From Juglans regia (taxonomy: Eukaryota > Streptophyta > Magnoliopsida > Fagales > Juglandaceae): a stretch of DNA of 64,000 bases. A model generated the notes under the pieces. It saw only the letters and a list, made by a program, of their open reading frames with translations. It did no database searches and had not been told where the DNA came from. Shown here one piece after another: positions 25,001 to 34,297 of the stretch (position 1 is the stretch's first letter; each line of letters begins with the position of its first letter). The translations under genes were made by a program, and so were the position numbers. The stretch is from positions 31,757,370-31,821,369 of the forward strand of contig NC_049904.1 in assembly GCF_001411555.2 (NCBI RefSeq), read 5' to 3'.

Positions 25001-26340
25001 ACCGCGTAAAGGTGTTAGCCAAGATTCAGAAAATAACACTTACCAGAATCAACAGCTTTGATTTCCCTCGAAGTAGCATCGGCTGACATCAAAGGTTTAA
25101 TAAAGAACTGAGCAAACCTGAGCAGCAAACACAGACATTCTAGGGTGATCACAATTCTGACGAAACTGATGATTATAACAGACAGCAAAAAAAGAAAGGA
25201 AAGCATCTACCTGTCCAAAGCTTCTTCAAAACAATCAGTGTTAACGTCAAAATGATAATTGGTATGCTCTGAAGATGTAAAAGCATTTGTTCTGCCACCA
25301 TGCTATGCATCAAGAAAATCAACCAGATAGAGAATGTGAAAACCCACATGAGTTGGCAATCTACAATGACATCGAATCAAAAATGGAAAACAGAAGAAAG
25401 AAAAATGGGAGTCATGGCAGTAATAAGTTTGAAGAAGGCATAGGTATCCCTCCAAATTATGAGTGGTAAGTACCTCTGCAATGTACTTGGAGTAACTATC
25501 TTCCAATGGGTATTTCTCACTAGCATAAAACAGCATATGCTCTGCAAATAAAACAAAAAAACAAAATGAGACAGAAAAAAGCTTATTTGCATCTAACCCC
25601 ACTTCAAAATTTCATTGTTTGCTAAGTTCATCCGTATATAAACAAAATCCTTATATAGTCAGTGACATATACTCAAAACAGAGCAATGTGCACTTGTTGT
25701 CCGAGTTCATTATCTTCAACTTCACATCAGAAGCTACGAGCGTTCGTTGAACAGCTTTCAATTATACAAAAAATATCTGTGGGTATTTATTTAAAGAACA
25801 AGGCCATGGAAAAGACTTACAGAGCCACATCGCAAATTTGCAGTAAAGCAAGTAGCACCGAAACTAACGGTAAAACAGACAAATATATGCAATTGATTAT
25901 AGAATGCATAAAACTATAATTCTATATAATAATATCTCAAAAAAAGAAAAACTTACCGAGAAAATGGGCGAGGCCCGGAAGGCCTTCGGGGTCGCTGAAG
26001 TGGCCCACCCTGACATCCATGGTAGCAGCACACTGGAAAAAGAAATATGAAAATGAAAACCAGCTGACGAACACAAGAGATGAGCCTTAAAGATTATAAC
26101 AGAGACTATAAAAGCAGAAAGAGAATTAAATCTAAAACAGGATATAACATGATCGTAAACAACACCAAGAAAAAAAAAAGAAAAGAAAAAAGCAAAAAAG
26201 AAAGACCGGATTGCCTTATCGGTATCGGGATCGCTGATGAGTAGGACCTCAAGGGAGTTCTTGAGGACGGTCCTTCTGTACTCCCTCTTGTCAGTCCTCG
26301 CCTTGAATATCTCCACCAGCTCTCTGTTTGCAACCGCCAT
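7005..26340 (-). CDS. Insulin-degrading-enzyme-like M16 zinc metalloprotease, copy A
   Basis: Homologue of plant IDE-like 1/PXM16. Exons, 5' to 3': 26340-26215, 26032-25957, 25541-25474, 25302-25211, 25117-25044, 24948-24905, 24517-24466, 24212-24090, 24005-23893, 23726-23564, 20794-20702, 20542-20457, 20354-20268, 18532-18429, 12696-12594, 12460-12365, 12282-12093, 11875-11814, 11134-11030, 9810-9609, 9504-9296, 8759-8635, 8547-8496, 8421-8335, 7677-7555, 7250-7005. All phases fit, giving 2901 nt and 966 residues (Arabidopsis homologue about 970). The start MAVANRE is set by homology; an upstream in-frame extension is 5' leader. Zinc site HFLEH is at 65-69, with third ligand E146 exactly 76 residues later. 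Known role: ATP-independent degradation of peptides inside a closed chamber. Intron 1 has a GC donor. Odd residues: R94 in the HGG-x-TNA motif and GHAGEG instead of GHEGEG. The C-terminus HVN is not a peroxisomal PTS1. Intron 14 carries a copia element. Confidence 0.93.
11568..11741. mobile_element. Fold-back MITE in intron 18 of copy A (also in B)
   Basis: About 174 bp. Long, nearly self-complementary arms contain GCGCAATCCTTTTGAAAAAG and its inverse around an AT-rich centre with CCCACATG. Its outer end (GACTAATTCTAGATACAACCGT) resembles the 174-bp element at 27445-27618, so both belong to one Mutator-like family. The copy at 45108-45284 in duplicate B shows insertion before the duplication. 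No clear target duplication remains. Confidence 0.6.
12784..13063 (-). repeat. 3' LTR of the copia element
   Basis: 280 bp, identical as read to 17175-17454. In element orientation it begins TGTTGAAGATTAAAC and ends ATCTTCCAACA. The polyprotein stop codon lies just inside it. Confidence 0.95.
13051..17145 (-). CDS. Ty1/copia Gag-Pol polyprotein, uninterrupted
   Basis: One open frame of 1,364 residues from the Met at 17145 ([10 protein letters not shown]); the frame also extends 24 codons upstream into the 5' LTR, which is unlikely to be the true start. Order: copia-type Gag; arginine-glycine-rich stretch near 236-280; CCHC zinc knuckle [14 protein letters not shown] at about 293-306; aspartic protease with DNGASNHM near 347; integrase with its HHCC region near 478-515 and D542, D605, E641 (35 residues between the last two, the DD35E spacing); serine-rich linker; reverse transcriptase with YVDD near 1041; RNase H with DSDYGGD and CEAEY near 1206 and 1247. 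Gag-protease-integrase-RT order defines copia. It looks close to the TNT1-like/Tork group, a tentative lineage call. No stop or frameshift. Confidence 0.95.
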   Translation of the reverse strand: MFSKGTSLSFQYPQLTKLNYENWAIRMKAILGSQGLWEIVEKGFVQPQNEDSLNQAQKEALEKERKKDQTALTVIYQGLDDEMLEKVANETNSKQAWETLRNSVMGVERVKKVRLQTLRAEFESLLMKESESISDYFTRVLMVVNQLKRLGEKLEDVRVVEKILRSLNFKFDHIVVAIEESKDLEIMSIDELNGSLRAHEERMNRGKQEQVEQALQAKLSLKDKGEACENGRRGQGRGRGRGRGRGRGRGRGKAEQSFSQEGRNQNFSRGRGRGRGRGRGNHEVKNDKSQIECYSCGKYGHYSWECQTKKVEEETKFILHKEDVEEPVLFLTLNEEHNGEKNTWYLDNGASNHMTGDRSKFVELDTKVTGHVRFGDESKVEIKGKGTILFEAKNGSHKILPNVYYIPKMKNNILSIGQLMENGCKINMEDRFLWLRDKEGNLIAKSSMTRNRMFLLNMKTNEAMCLKTCIKDTSWIWHMRYGHLNFGGLRDLGAKRMVKGIPLIDHPDQLCEACLLGKHSRKSFPKQSNSRAIEPLQLIHADVCGPIKPPSLGKSSYFLLFIDDYSRKTWVYFLKKKSEAFEAFKRFKARVEKESGYEIKSLRTDRGGEFTSNEFKVFCETHGIRRPLTVPRSPQQNGVVERKNRTILNMARTMLKSKSMPKEFWAEAVACAVYISNRSPTKSLKDVTPQEAWNGWKPNVSHLRVFGSIAYVQVPEQERSKLDDRSKKVVFIGYDENSKGYKFFNPSNNKVIISRDVEFEEDATWDWSTKNENAYDFLPYFDEETSTQEVQDEIVSPTTPTSSSIASSSSSSSSSEGPQKYRSIEDLYEETERLEDENLLCLYSSDEPLNFEEAMKDKKWIQAMEEEIQAIKKNDTWELASLPSGNQVIGVKWVYKVKKNSKGEVERYKARLVVKGYKQKYGIDYEEVFAPVARLETIRLLLSLAAQYQWKIHQMDVKSAFLNGYLEEEVYIEQPPGFVIEGYEDKVLRLKKALYGLKQAPRAWNSRLDKYFKENGFTRCIHEYALYVKKEHDDLLFVCVYVDDLIFTGNNQKMFEGFKKVMAQEFEMSDMGLMSYYLGIEVKQMKDGIFISQEAYTKEVLKKFKMLDCNPVNTPMECGVKLSKQEKGLQKVDPTLFRSLVGSLRYLTCTRPEIVFSVGLVSRFMENPSETHMKAAKRILRYLKGTLDYGIFYSASNKFKLMGYCDSDYGGDIDDRKSTTGFVFFLGNNAISWCSKKQPIVTLSTCEAEYVAAATCACHAIWLKILLKELHFEQSEATKIMMDNKSAIALAKNPVFHDRSKHIETKYHFIRQCIESRYVEVEYVKSLDQAADIFTKPLKYDTFQKLRMMIGVGKMSSLRGNVED
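17155..17174 (-). promoter_or_regulatory. Primer binding site of the copia element
   Basis: On the minus strand, just after the 5' LTR and a GAG spacer, lies TGGTATCAGAGCTTAGG. TGGTATCAGAG complements the 3' end of plant initiator tRNA-Met, the usual primer for copia minus-strand DNA synthesis. Confidence 0.9.
17175..17454 (-). repeat. 5' LTR of the copia element
   Basis: 280 bp, no difference from the 3' LTR seen by eye. It would carry the element promoter, reading in the same direction as the protease gene. Confidence 0.95.
18963..19305. repeat. AT-rich GATGAGATG-family element in intron 13 of copy A
   Basis: Starts near GGGGATGCTTGAAAAAG, has CATCTCATTTCCTTCCCAAACATC close to that end and complementary-type ends near 19290 (CTCATTTTCCAAGAATCCC). 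A second related unit lies at about 19563-19895. Both are in duplicate B (about 47818-48155 and 48415-48775), so they predate the duplication. No coding content. Confidence 0.45.
20955..21284 (-). mobile_element. TRIM (miniature LTR retrotransposon) in intron 10 of copy A
   Basis: Two related direct repeats of about 105-120 bp (20955-21075 and 21180-21284), both containing TTTATGGACCTAACTC and CTTATAAACATAC, flank about 100 bp. On the minus strand the second repeat ends in CTTCA and is followed by TGGTATCAGAG (21179-21169), the initiator-tRNA-Met primer site; the other LTR starts TGTTGAAGAATAATC after a purine tract GTGAGAGAAGA (21086-21076). LTR, PBS, tiny interior, PPT, LTR defines a TRIM. 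The outer edge of the right repeat looks eroded. A related unit is at about 49835-50145 in copy B. Confidence 0.75.
21579..22995. mobile_element. hAT-like non-autonomous element in intron 10 of copy A
   Basis: About 1.4 kb. Ends TAGGGGTG (left) and TAGGAGTG (right, reverse complement), with flanking 8-mers CTTGAAAG (21571-21578) and CTTGAATA (22996-23003) sharing their first six bases, as expected for an aged 8-bp target duplication. GC-rich subterminal blocks (CGGCCCCTGCATGGG left, CGTCCCTGCATGGGAGG right) enclose an AT-rich core; no transposase is readable. The frames here (for example 21441-21764 and 21572-21808) are by-products of the GC-rich ends. The copy in B (50433-57844) is split by a LINE. 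Confidence 0.65.
26214..26215 (-). other. GC-AG splice donor of intron 1 (copy A)
   Basis: Exon 1 must end after the Lys codon of DPDTDK for exon 2 (CAATMDV) to follow in frame, so the intron starts GCAATC. No GT nearby keeps the frame; the next one, after ATCCG, shifts it. The acceptor is a normal CAG. The same site is at 61045-61046 in copy B. Confidence 0.8.
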
Positions 26341-26393
26341 GACTGAATGCAGAATGTGTGTGAGGAAGAGACGACGACGAAGACTCGGAGAGT

Positions 26394-26411
26394 GTTTATA
26401 ATTATAAAAAC
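26394..26411 (-). promoter_or_regulatory. Possible TATA element of protease copy A
   Basis: On the minus strand, TTTTTATAATTATAAAC lies about 55-70 bp upstream of the start codon and is kept in copy B near 61228-61242. If used, the 5' leader would be short, about 30 nt. Position and composition are the only evidence. Confidence 0.3.
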
Positions 26412-27444
26412 CAAATAGCTTTGCTACCATCTCTCTTCACACCAAATTTACTTTTATTTTATTTTATTTAATTAATTAAATTCTTCTACTTATTATTTAT
26501 ATATTAAATAGTGATATAATTATTACTCGTTTACTATCTATTTATTACTTATAATGTATTTTTTATCATTTTTAAAGTATTTTTTTAAAATCTTTAATAA
26601 TAAGAAAAAATTTAAAAATTATATAATTTTATTAATAGTCACTTTTTTAATTATTAAATAAAATTAAAAATTAAAAAAATTATATACAAAAATAATAATA
26701 AATGAATAGAAAAAAGTAATAATCCTATATTTTTTTTATATATATTATATATTTGATAAGAAAAAAAGTTAAAAAATAAAAAATTGTATATAATTTATAA
26801 TGCGAAGATGATGTATAAAATTTTTAATAACAAAAAGACAAGCAAAAGAGGCCATGTTTTGTGCGTACGTCACCTATTCAAACCGCCGTGTCATTTCTTG
26901 TCTATTAAAAAAATAATAAATAAATAAATAAGTTTGACGAATTGCCCAACGACTCTACTGTTTTTGTCTTTTTGTTTTTTTAGATCCCAAGGACCCTACT
27001 GGACTACAACTTATAGTTTTGTTTACTGGTATAGTTATAGTGTAGTAGCGTCGTTTATCGGTAGATGGGTTTGACCCGTTTTCCCATTTAATTAGGGCAA
27101 TTAACCTCATTATTGTGTCACCTATTATAATTTTCTTAAAAAATAAAAAAATCAATTATTTTTTAATATACTTGACGTGGAAAGTTTCTATGCCAACGAG
27201 TTAAGTGTGCTAAAAATAAAAATAAGATTTTTTTTTTAATAAAAATAAGGAAAAAGACTAAAAATACATTGTACGGCCTTACCTATATCATTTATCTAAG
27301 CACAATCTTAAGGTTTCCAAAAGAAAAAAATAACTCGTCGGAGAATAAAATCATCTTCGTTTCACTTAAAATTATCATTACTATCATTTATCTGAGATAT
27401 TTTAATATTTATACAAATAATTAAATTGACAAGTAAAATAAAAA

Positions 27445-27618
27445 GAGTAATTCTATATATAACCGTGAAGTGCGTAACCGCCGCGTAATCGCTTTGAAAA
27501 AGAGTGGGGTCTACTATTAAAAAATTAATTTTTTTCATATGGGTCTCATATTTTATTTATTTTTTTCAAAGCGATTACGCGGCGGTTACGCTATTCACGA
27601 TTGTAAGTATCTTTTCTC
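27445..27618. mobile_element. Mutator-like fold-back MITE upstream of copy A, absent from B
   Basis: 174 bp, flanked by an exact 9-bp direct repeat AAATAAAAA (27436-27444 and 27619-27627), the target-duplication length of Mutator-like elements. Ends GAGTAATTC/GAGAAAAG lead into long complementary arms containing GCGTAACCGCC and GCGATTACGCGGCGG. Duplicate B has the uninterrupted target (near 62462-62478), so the insertion is confirmed by an empty site and follows the duplication. It lies about 1.1 kb upstream of the gene. Confidence 0.85.
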
Positions 27619-28494
27619 AAATAAAAAATAGCTATGGACTTTAAACCTAGCTAAATCAATTTATTTATTTATTTATTTTTATACAAACACAATTTATTAG
27701 TGGGTCCTGCTATTCGGTTGTCCAGACTATATGTAACTTTGGCCCTGCTCCGTAGTGTATTTATATATATATATATATTTTTTTTATCATATATTTTTAA
27801 ACACTAGCGGTGAAGTTACGTGCTAGGCAGGTTTGTCTTGTATTAAATTATTTTAAAATGTAAATATATAGTATAGAAGAAAAAAATTTAATGATAAAAT
27901 TTATTAGGATAATATAGATTATTCTAATTTGAAACTACTAATTCAAATAATAATAAATTTAAATATAGGTTCAAGCAAATTTAAAAGACAAACTAATTGA
28001 AATTATAGTTTATTTTTTAAACGACTAAATATTATATAATTGTATTTTTCGTTATTGAAAGTAAAGTTTGGGGGTTATGTATTCAGAGGTGGTGTGTTCT
28101 CCTCATTCACAACATTTATGGAGAGAATATTGAAGTTTTTGTGACGCTATTTTTGGAGTTGATCTAAATCTGCACCCAATTGTATGATCCATTTTTTGCT
28201 TGAACATAATTTTACAATATTTTAGATATACGGTAAATGTTCCTGCATGAAATAAATTTAGAGTCTAAGCATGATTATCAAAGATTTAGAAGCATGTTAA
28301 TATAGAATATATAAAGTATGGTGAACAAATATAAATGAAGTGTTTGTGTCTAATACATCATTGGTCCTAGCATCAGTACGAAAAATGCGTTGTCTTTTTG
28401 TATAACATGGCCTGACCTCTTCATTATTGTGCATGAATTCTATATCACCTCTTAACACAGTTGTTTCATTGTGAAAGATTGGTTGGGAGAGAAA

Positions 28495-28650
28495 TTATTC
28501 TTCGTCTTGAATATTATCATTTGTAGAATTCTTTTGTTGAAGATATATTTCTATTTTATTTCGTTGTATATGTTCTTCTTCTTTTAAAGAAAGAGTCATA
28601 TACAAATTGTTTATCCTAGGCTTTTTTCCAACACCTTGGGAATTATTCAT
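28495..28650 (-). CDS. Small conserved frame, 51 residues, unknown
   Basis: A frame starting MNNSQGVGKKPRINN and ending NIQDEE, lysine- and glutamate-rich, with no family I recognise. In duplicate B (63338-63490) the frame stays open with 50 residues: a 3-bp length change removes one residue and a few others differ. It could be a piece of a larger decayed gene or transposase exon, or chance; in a segment about 98% identical, conservation is weak evidence. Confidence 0.15.
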   Translation of the reverse strand: MNNSQGVGKKPRINNLYMTLSLKEEEHIQRNKIEIYLQQKNSTNDNIQDEE

Positions 28651-31057
28651 CTAATAACAAAATCATATGAATGTCACTTATCACGATAACAAAAAACAAG
28701 AAATTTAAATAATGGGAAAATAATATGTTTTAGAACCAATAATTTAATAAACATAATTTGTTTCTCAAAATATTTCTTACTTCTTGTATCAGTGTGATTG
28801 AGGTTTTAAAGTCGTGATTTTTAGTCATTTCTTATAGTTCGCCCACATTGAACATAAGATAATGTGTATTTATTTATAGTCAATCGTTTTCAATTGAGAA
28901 TAAAAACTCAAGATGATGCAAGGTCAAAAACATTTTCAATCCAAATATATACTTGAACAAGCAAAAAAAATCATTGAAATAGATACATTCAGAGTACATT
29001 GGCTCTATTAGCAATAGACGAAAGAAATCCAACCAACTCAACAAACTCAACCAAACTGTAAAAAATGGAGAATGAAAATTAGAAATGCAAGAAATCAAGA
29101 TAAGAAAAACCTTTGTGTATACTGTTTGAAACATTATAAGTTATAACAACGCAACAGGAGGATGATACTCCATATGGCATATATTGATAACAAATTGTGT
29201 AATTATTATTGTTGCAAGTTCAAGAGGAAGGGGCAGAGATTGAACAATAGAAGGGCAAGGACCAACGAAATTTATGCACCAAGTATCATTATTCTTAAAT
29301 AGTCTAGCTCTTCAATTTCCTTCTCAAGCCAACCAATCTAAATGGAGTGCAGTGTGAAACGTACAAAACAAAAATCATCAATAAAATGTTTTGCACCTAA
29401 TAAAATTATAAAATAGGAGAACTATATGTTCATTTGAATAATCAAATAATTAATCATATTAACATGATCACTTATCAAAATAACTCAAAACAATAAATTA
29501 ATTTTGATAATGGGAGAATAATGTGTTTTAAAACCAATAATTGAATAAACATAAATTTTGTCTTGAGATATTTCTGATTTTTTGTCCTAGGGTGATAAAG
29601 GTTTTAAACTTATAATTTCTAGCCATTTCGTAGCTTATTAAGAAAATGGTACCTAATTAATTACATACCCAAAATATTTTAAAGGAAAATGATAATAAAA
29701 TAAATCTGTACAATTCATTTGGAAGTACATTATTATTTATAAAACAATATTGTCAATTCACCAAACAGATTAAGAATATAACTAATATTATGATCATCAT
29801 GATTAACAATGAAGGTTTACATGACGTAGTAATAGATCGATACTACGTAAGTGCACACAAATTTGATTTTATTGTTTCGTATATATAGTTATGACCAGTA
29901 TCATTAAAATATATGAATTAAATTAATTATAAGCTAATTCCATGATGACCACCAAATGATTCCACAAATTGTAGCCCCATAATTAAATAATCTCACGAAC
30001 ACAACTTTATGGTGAAAAAAAAAAAAAAAAGAAGAAGAAGAAAAAAGTTAGTGGCTGACATCATTGTGTAAAAAAGTATAGAAGTGATGCATGTAAAAGA
30101 CATGGAGAATCTTATCATATCATAATCTTGTTAAAGACTATAACATGGTGTCGGTTAATTAATAATGCACATATAAATAAATAAAAAATAAACTTTAATT
30201 TCTAATCATTTTTAATTAATGGATAATATTGGCCAGAGATTGAACCAAAAAAGATTTTGCTTAAGAAATAAGGCAATTCATCATCACTGATCATCATGAT
30301 CACGTATGTCATATCTCATCACCACTATACCTGATATCGATTATTAATAATGTTATCTTCCAATAAAAATAATGCTAAACATGATGCATGTCTCGCCCAC
30401 CTTTGAAATTGCCATCATACTTCTCTATCACTATAATATCTACTTTACATACTTTAATTGATAAATATGCCATCCCATGATAGAAAATTATAGTTGAGAG
30501 TCCCAGCAGCCAACCTGAAGATGTAAGTCTTCATGTTCCTTGTATTAATCATGTATAAACTCACTTATGAGTAAATAATCACCTATAAGCGTAATCTTTA
30601 CTATGACACACCTCCGTTTCCAGAAGATGAAAGTCTAGGATTTGTTTTTTATTGTTGTTGAGAGATGATGGACAGAAGTGATAGAGGGTATATAGTTTAT
30701 GGTGGTCATTCACCACTTTCTTACTTGAACATATGCCAAAGCAAACCCAAGGGGAAGTTATTTTAATTTCAAATGCATAGTTGAGGTTCTACATTTGATA
30801 GATGCGTGAATGATGTGTATATGTGATTTTCTTGGGATTAACCGGAGAAGTAGATTGATTATATATTGCATAGATGAGTGGTATATATTGAAGAAATTAT
30901 CTCGTGAAAGCATCAAAGAGTTTTGATTTATTTGCAATATCTTGTAAACTTTCCTGTTTTTACATTTTGGTATCAATTCGCCAAAAAAGAAAGGAATATT
31001 AGTTCCTTTGGTTTTAAGTTTTTCACTCAAATTAAAAGCCTCTTTTGAATATTGCAG

Positions 31058-31774
31058 GAAAGTTCGACATAAGAATGTTGTACAATTTATAGGTGCATGT
31101 ACCAAGCCTCCAAGTGTGTGCATTGTAACAGGTGCATTGTAAAGTGTCTATGACTATTTAGTATTTACATAACGAAAAGGGTGTTTTCAAGCTCTCGTCC
31201 TTGCTTAAAGTTGCAAATGATGTTTCTAAGGGAATGAACTACTTGCACCAAAATAATATTATCCACAGAGATTTGAAGGCTACTAATATTTTGATACATG
31301 ACAATGAGGTAAAAGTTTCACAATCCTGTATTCTTTATATACATTAATTTCATAAATTTCCAACTTTTGTTTTACTTTTTATTGTTTGAAATCTTTATTA
31401 TTTCTAATATTTTCTCAACGGTCTTACATCGCTGGAAAACCTAAATTAGTTTTGATGAAAGTTTTAATTTTTGTCTTTCAGGTTATTAAAGTAGCTGATT
31501 TTGGAGTTGTGTACGTTTGGTTACTAAACTCCTCTCAACTCATCTTAATTAATCATTATAACTTCTTTAAATTCCAACACAAAATATAATAAACAATTCA
31601 ACTTTTTCAAATCTCAAAATAATAATAATATTAAAAAATAATATTCTAACAATATTTTATCATCTCAACTCAACTCAACTCAATTTAACTCAGTTTAACA
31701 TCCAAACGCAACCTAAAACCTCAATCTGGGGTTATGACTGCAAAAACTGGGACATATAGGTAGATGGCTCCTGA
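31058..31774 (+). pseudogene. STY8/17/46-like Raf-type protein kinase fragment
   Basis: Three pieces of kinase domain in order. 31058-31130 reads [19 protein letters not shown]. About 31180-31308 reads [20 protein letters not shown] then [16 protein letters not shown], keeping the catalytic HRDLKxxN (Thr precedes Asn) and ending at a GT donor. 31482-31507 after a CAG acceptor reads VIKVADFGV, the DFG motif. After an inserted repeat (31514-31708) the frame resumes as QSGVMTAKTGTYR, then TAG where the family has Trp, then MAPE. The regulatory N-terminus, glycine loop and C-lobe are absent. Family members are cytosolic Ser/Thr/Tyr kinases with an ACT domain. The insertion in the activation segment, the nonsense codon and missing ends make this a dead fragment. 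Confidence 0.85.
31514..31708. mobile_element. MITE-like insertion in the kinase fragment
   Basis: Short inverted ends CGTTTGG (31514) and CCAAACG (31708) enclose about 180 bp of AT-rich sequence with repeated CTCAACTCAA near the right end. It splits the kinase activation segment between DFGV and QSGV. It belongs to the abundant GATGAGATG-type family of this window, read in the opposite sense. Confidence 0.6.
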
Positions 31775-32182
31775 AGTGTGAATCTTTAAGTTTAATCTTG
31801 GAGCCTTTAGTTAGTTATAGAAAGTTGTTTGAAAGTGTTCCAATTCATACTGACGTATGCCTTTTGAACATCTATGTGTGCTTTAAAGTTTTATTTTTTG
31901 TATTATGCATATTAAATATGCACTAGTTTATAATTATTATTTTTTGATACCATGGAGTTTTTCTATCAATCCTCGCATATTATCTACCTATGGCTAAATG
32001 CATTGGGTTTGAAGTCATTAATTTTTATTTTAATTTTGTATTCCGTTTGATTCCTGACTATTGGAAATGAATCCATTTAAGATGGTGTGTTGCAGTTGTA
32101 AGGCCACATGAGCATGTTGGATATTTTATTTGCTTGAAAATAGTTGACATGCATGAGTTCATATCCTAAATATTCCTACCTA

Positions 32183-32184
32183 CA

Positions 32185-32216
<32 letters not shown>

Positions 32217-32217
32217 T
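32183..32217. repeat. AT dinucleotide microsatellite
   Basis: Run of TA/AT units, slightly interrupted near its left end. Confidence 0.85.
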
Positions 32218-32344
32218 CAGTTTTACCCCCAAAATAAAAAGAATTGACTATTATTTATTAATAACAAATAATTAGATATTTTTTCAACATATATTATTTT
32301 TTTGTAGTGATTTTATATCGATTTTTAATTTTTTTTTCTTCACT

Positions 32345-32815
32345 TTGTCTGTCTCGCCCGATTCATCCCCACGGCCCGCTCTCCTTCATCCCAGCCCGGA
32401 GCCGTCATGCGCCGGCCAGCCTCACCGCCACCACCGGTGAGTTCCTTTCACGCCGACGACCAACCGAGGCGCCACCGATGTCCCCCACACGCAGCCCTAT
32501 CTTTACCCCGCGGAAACCCATCCGAAATGAGTTTCTCCCATTTCTCTCAATCGGCGCCGCCGTATGCGGCCACCTACCGTCACGACCACCACATGCGACT
32601 CCCCCTCATGCCGGCGACCAACCCAACGACCACCGATGTCTCCCATGCGCAACCCTATCTGTCCCCTGCGAAAACCCATCCGAAATGGGTTTCTCCCATT
32701 TCTTTCAATCTGCACAGCCGTACGCGGCCACCCAGGCCACCGCACGTCCACCACTTCACACTGGCGACAATCTCTACCAGACCCAGCCATCACACACACG
32801 GCAACTCTCTCTCTT
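32345..32815. repeat. GC-rich block with imperfect ~158-bp tandem repeat
   Basis: An abrupt C/G-rich patch in AT-rich surroundings. Two similar stretches (about 32455-32580 and 32613-32738), offset by 158 bp, share CCACCGATGTC, AACCCATCCGAAATG and TTTCTCCCATTTCT. The right side grades into purine-rich AGAAGAAGAA-type sequence. Probably part of a dispersed repeat or an old transposon end; origin not recognised. Confidence 0.6.
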
Positions 32816-34120
32816 CCTCTCTTCAAGCTAAAAAGAAACGAAGAAGAAACAACAAAACAGAGATGCGAAAATACATCTGAAATGAAGAAAGAAATTAGAA
32901 GAAAAACAAATATGCGAGAAAGAGAAGAAGAAAAACAAGATGCAGAAGTGAAATTAGAAGATATTTTCATACCAAACAGCGAGAAGAAAAGTCTGAAAAA
33001 GCATAGCAGAAAATTTTTCTTCCTCCACTTGAGAATGAAAGGTCTGCAGATTGTAGAAAACCACAAGACATATCTGCACTGCATCCCTTCTATCAACTGT
33101 AGATATTTTCACCATATGTTTAACACTCAACTAAGAAGTAAAATTGTGACTGAAATGAAAGAAAATATCATGCAAAGGAACAACAGAAGAAGAAGAAGAA
33201 GACGACATTGGATTGATCACTGTTTGAAACTGTTGAAACTGTTCATTACTGTTGATGTTATAGACGCTTTTAAGATATATGAAGATATTTAAATATTTAA
33301 AAAATATATATATAAATAGAACAATGCTACGTATAGTCTCTATTTAGAGACTGCAATACAAGTTTAGATAATTTTATGTTTAAAATTTTTTAAAATTATA
33401 AAAATATCCCTCTTAAAATGATATTTTTTCTCATTTAATAAAGAGTCTACATATACAATCTCCAAGCGAGAACTGCAAATAAAAAATTTCATAAAGATAT
33501 ATTAATAGTTACTTTCTTGACTATTAAAAACAAAATTTAAATACATGAACAATCAAATCTAAGAATAAAAACATGAGACAAATTAAAATTTTTCTTTTAT
33601 GAATTAATTGCGATTCAAATAACTTGAAGAAAACAGGAAAACAAGCCTCATTGATCTTGGCTAATCCAGCGTTACTGGCTTGCAAAGAGGATAATGATGA
33701 TCAATAAATAAGGATAATGATGATTTGAGACTCGTTACCGTATTTTGCAAGTTTCCATCGCATTTCCGTTTTCTCAAGAGGGGGAATAGCAATTAGAAAA
33801 ATTATATTTTTAAAGGAAAATGATAGTATACTGTTTAAGTTTATCCTCATTTTTTTATATATTTTATTTTTTAAAAACAAAAAATTTTACTTAATGATTA
33901 AAAAAGTGGCTATTAATATATTAATATGTTTTTTTATTTTTTAAAAATATTTAGAGATGTTTAAAAAAATATTTAAAATAAAAAGTAAAAAAAAAAAATA
34001 CAATTCACATTAAGGTTACACAAGTGGGCAAATGGGTATATAACACATAATCATTTATTTGACATATTTTGATTTCATAAATAATAGACAAGAGTCCGAT
34101 GGACTTATGCCACCCCCTTT

Positions 34121-34144
34121 AATAATAATAATAATAATAATAAT
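34121..34144. repeat. AAT trinucleotide microsatellite
   Basis: Eight AAT units in a row. Confidence 0.85.
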
Positions 34145-34297
34145 ATACTAATTAAATAATGTGGGTGATATATCATAGCCAACTGCTTGATAGTAAAATA
34201 ATAATTCTAACGGCTAAGAACCAATCGTACATGGACCATTTTTATCTTGTTGTTCAACTTATAACAGCGAAACAAAATGCCATAAATTTTTGGGTAG

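Larger units (their letters stand above)
4658..29166. repeat. Large tandem duplication, unit A
   Basis: From about 4658 this segment matches 38398-64000 in the same orientation. Corresponding protein frames are offset by 33,552 bp at the left and 34,833 bp at the right, the offset changing only at indels and transposon insertions. Position 29166 corresponds to 64000, so the true right boundary is not visible. It contains protease gene A with its 5' and 3' flanks. Left-edge similarity begins in AATAAATAGTAA and strengthens from ACGTAAATAATATTTTAAG; the breakpoint is accurate only to a few tens of bases. Confidence 0.93.
26341..31057. other. Upstream intergenic region of protease copy A
   Basis: The proximal part up to 29166 is duplicated upstream of copy B. 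It holds the putative core promoter, long A/T-rich tracts, a Mutator-like MITE (27445-27618) and a small minus-strand frame (28495-28650). From 29167 to 31057 the sequence is unique AT-rich DNA in which I see no gene, RNA or recognisable element beyond short A and GAA runs near 30018. Confidence 0.65.

Noticed and set aside
26341..26430. In-frame upstream extension of the protease (MVAKLFGFYNY...)
   Set aside because: Not similar to the family N-terminus, and the extension overlaps the likely TATA region.
32307..33292. Overlapping open frames of 174, 157, 242 and (minus) 197 codons
   Set aside because: They overlap on both strands in repetitive C/G- or purine-rich DNA, with biased composition and no recognised domain.
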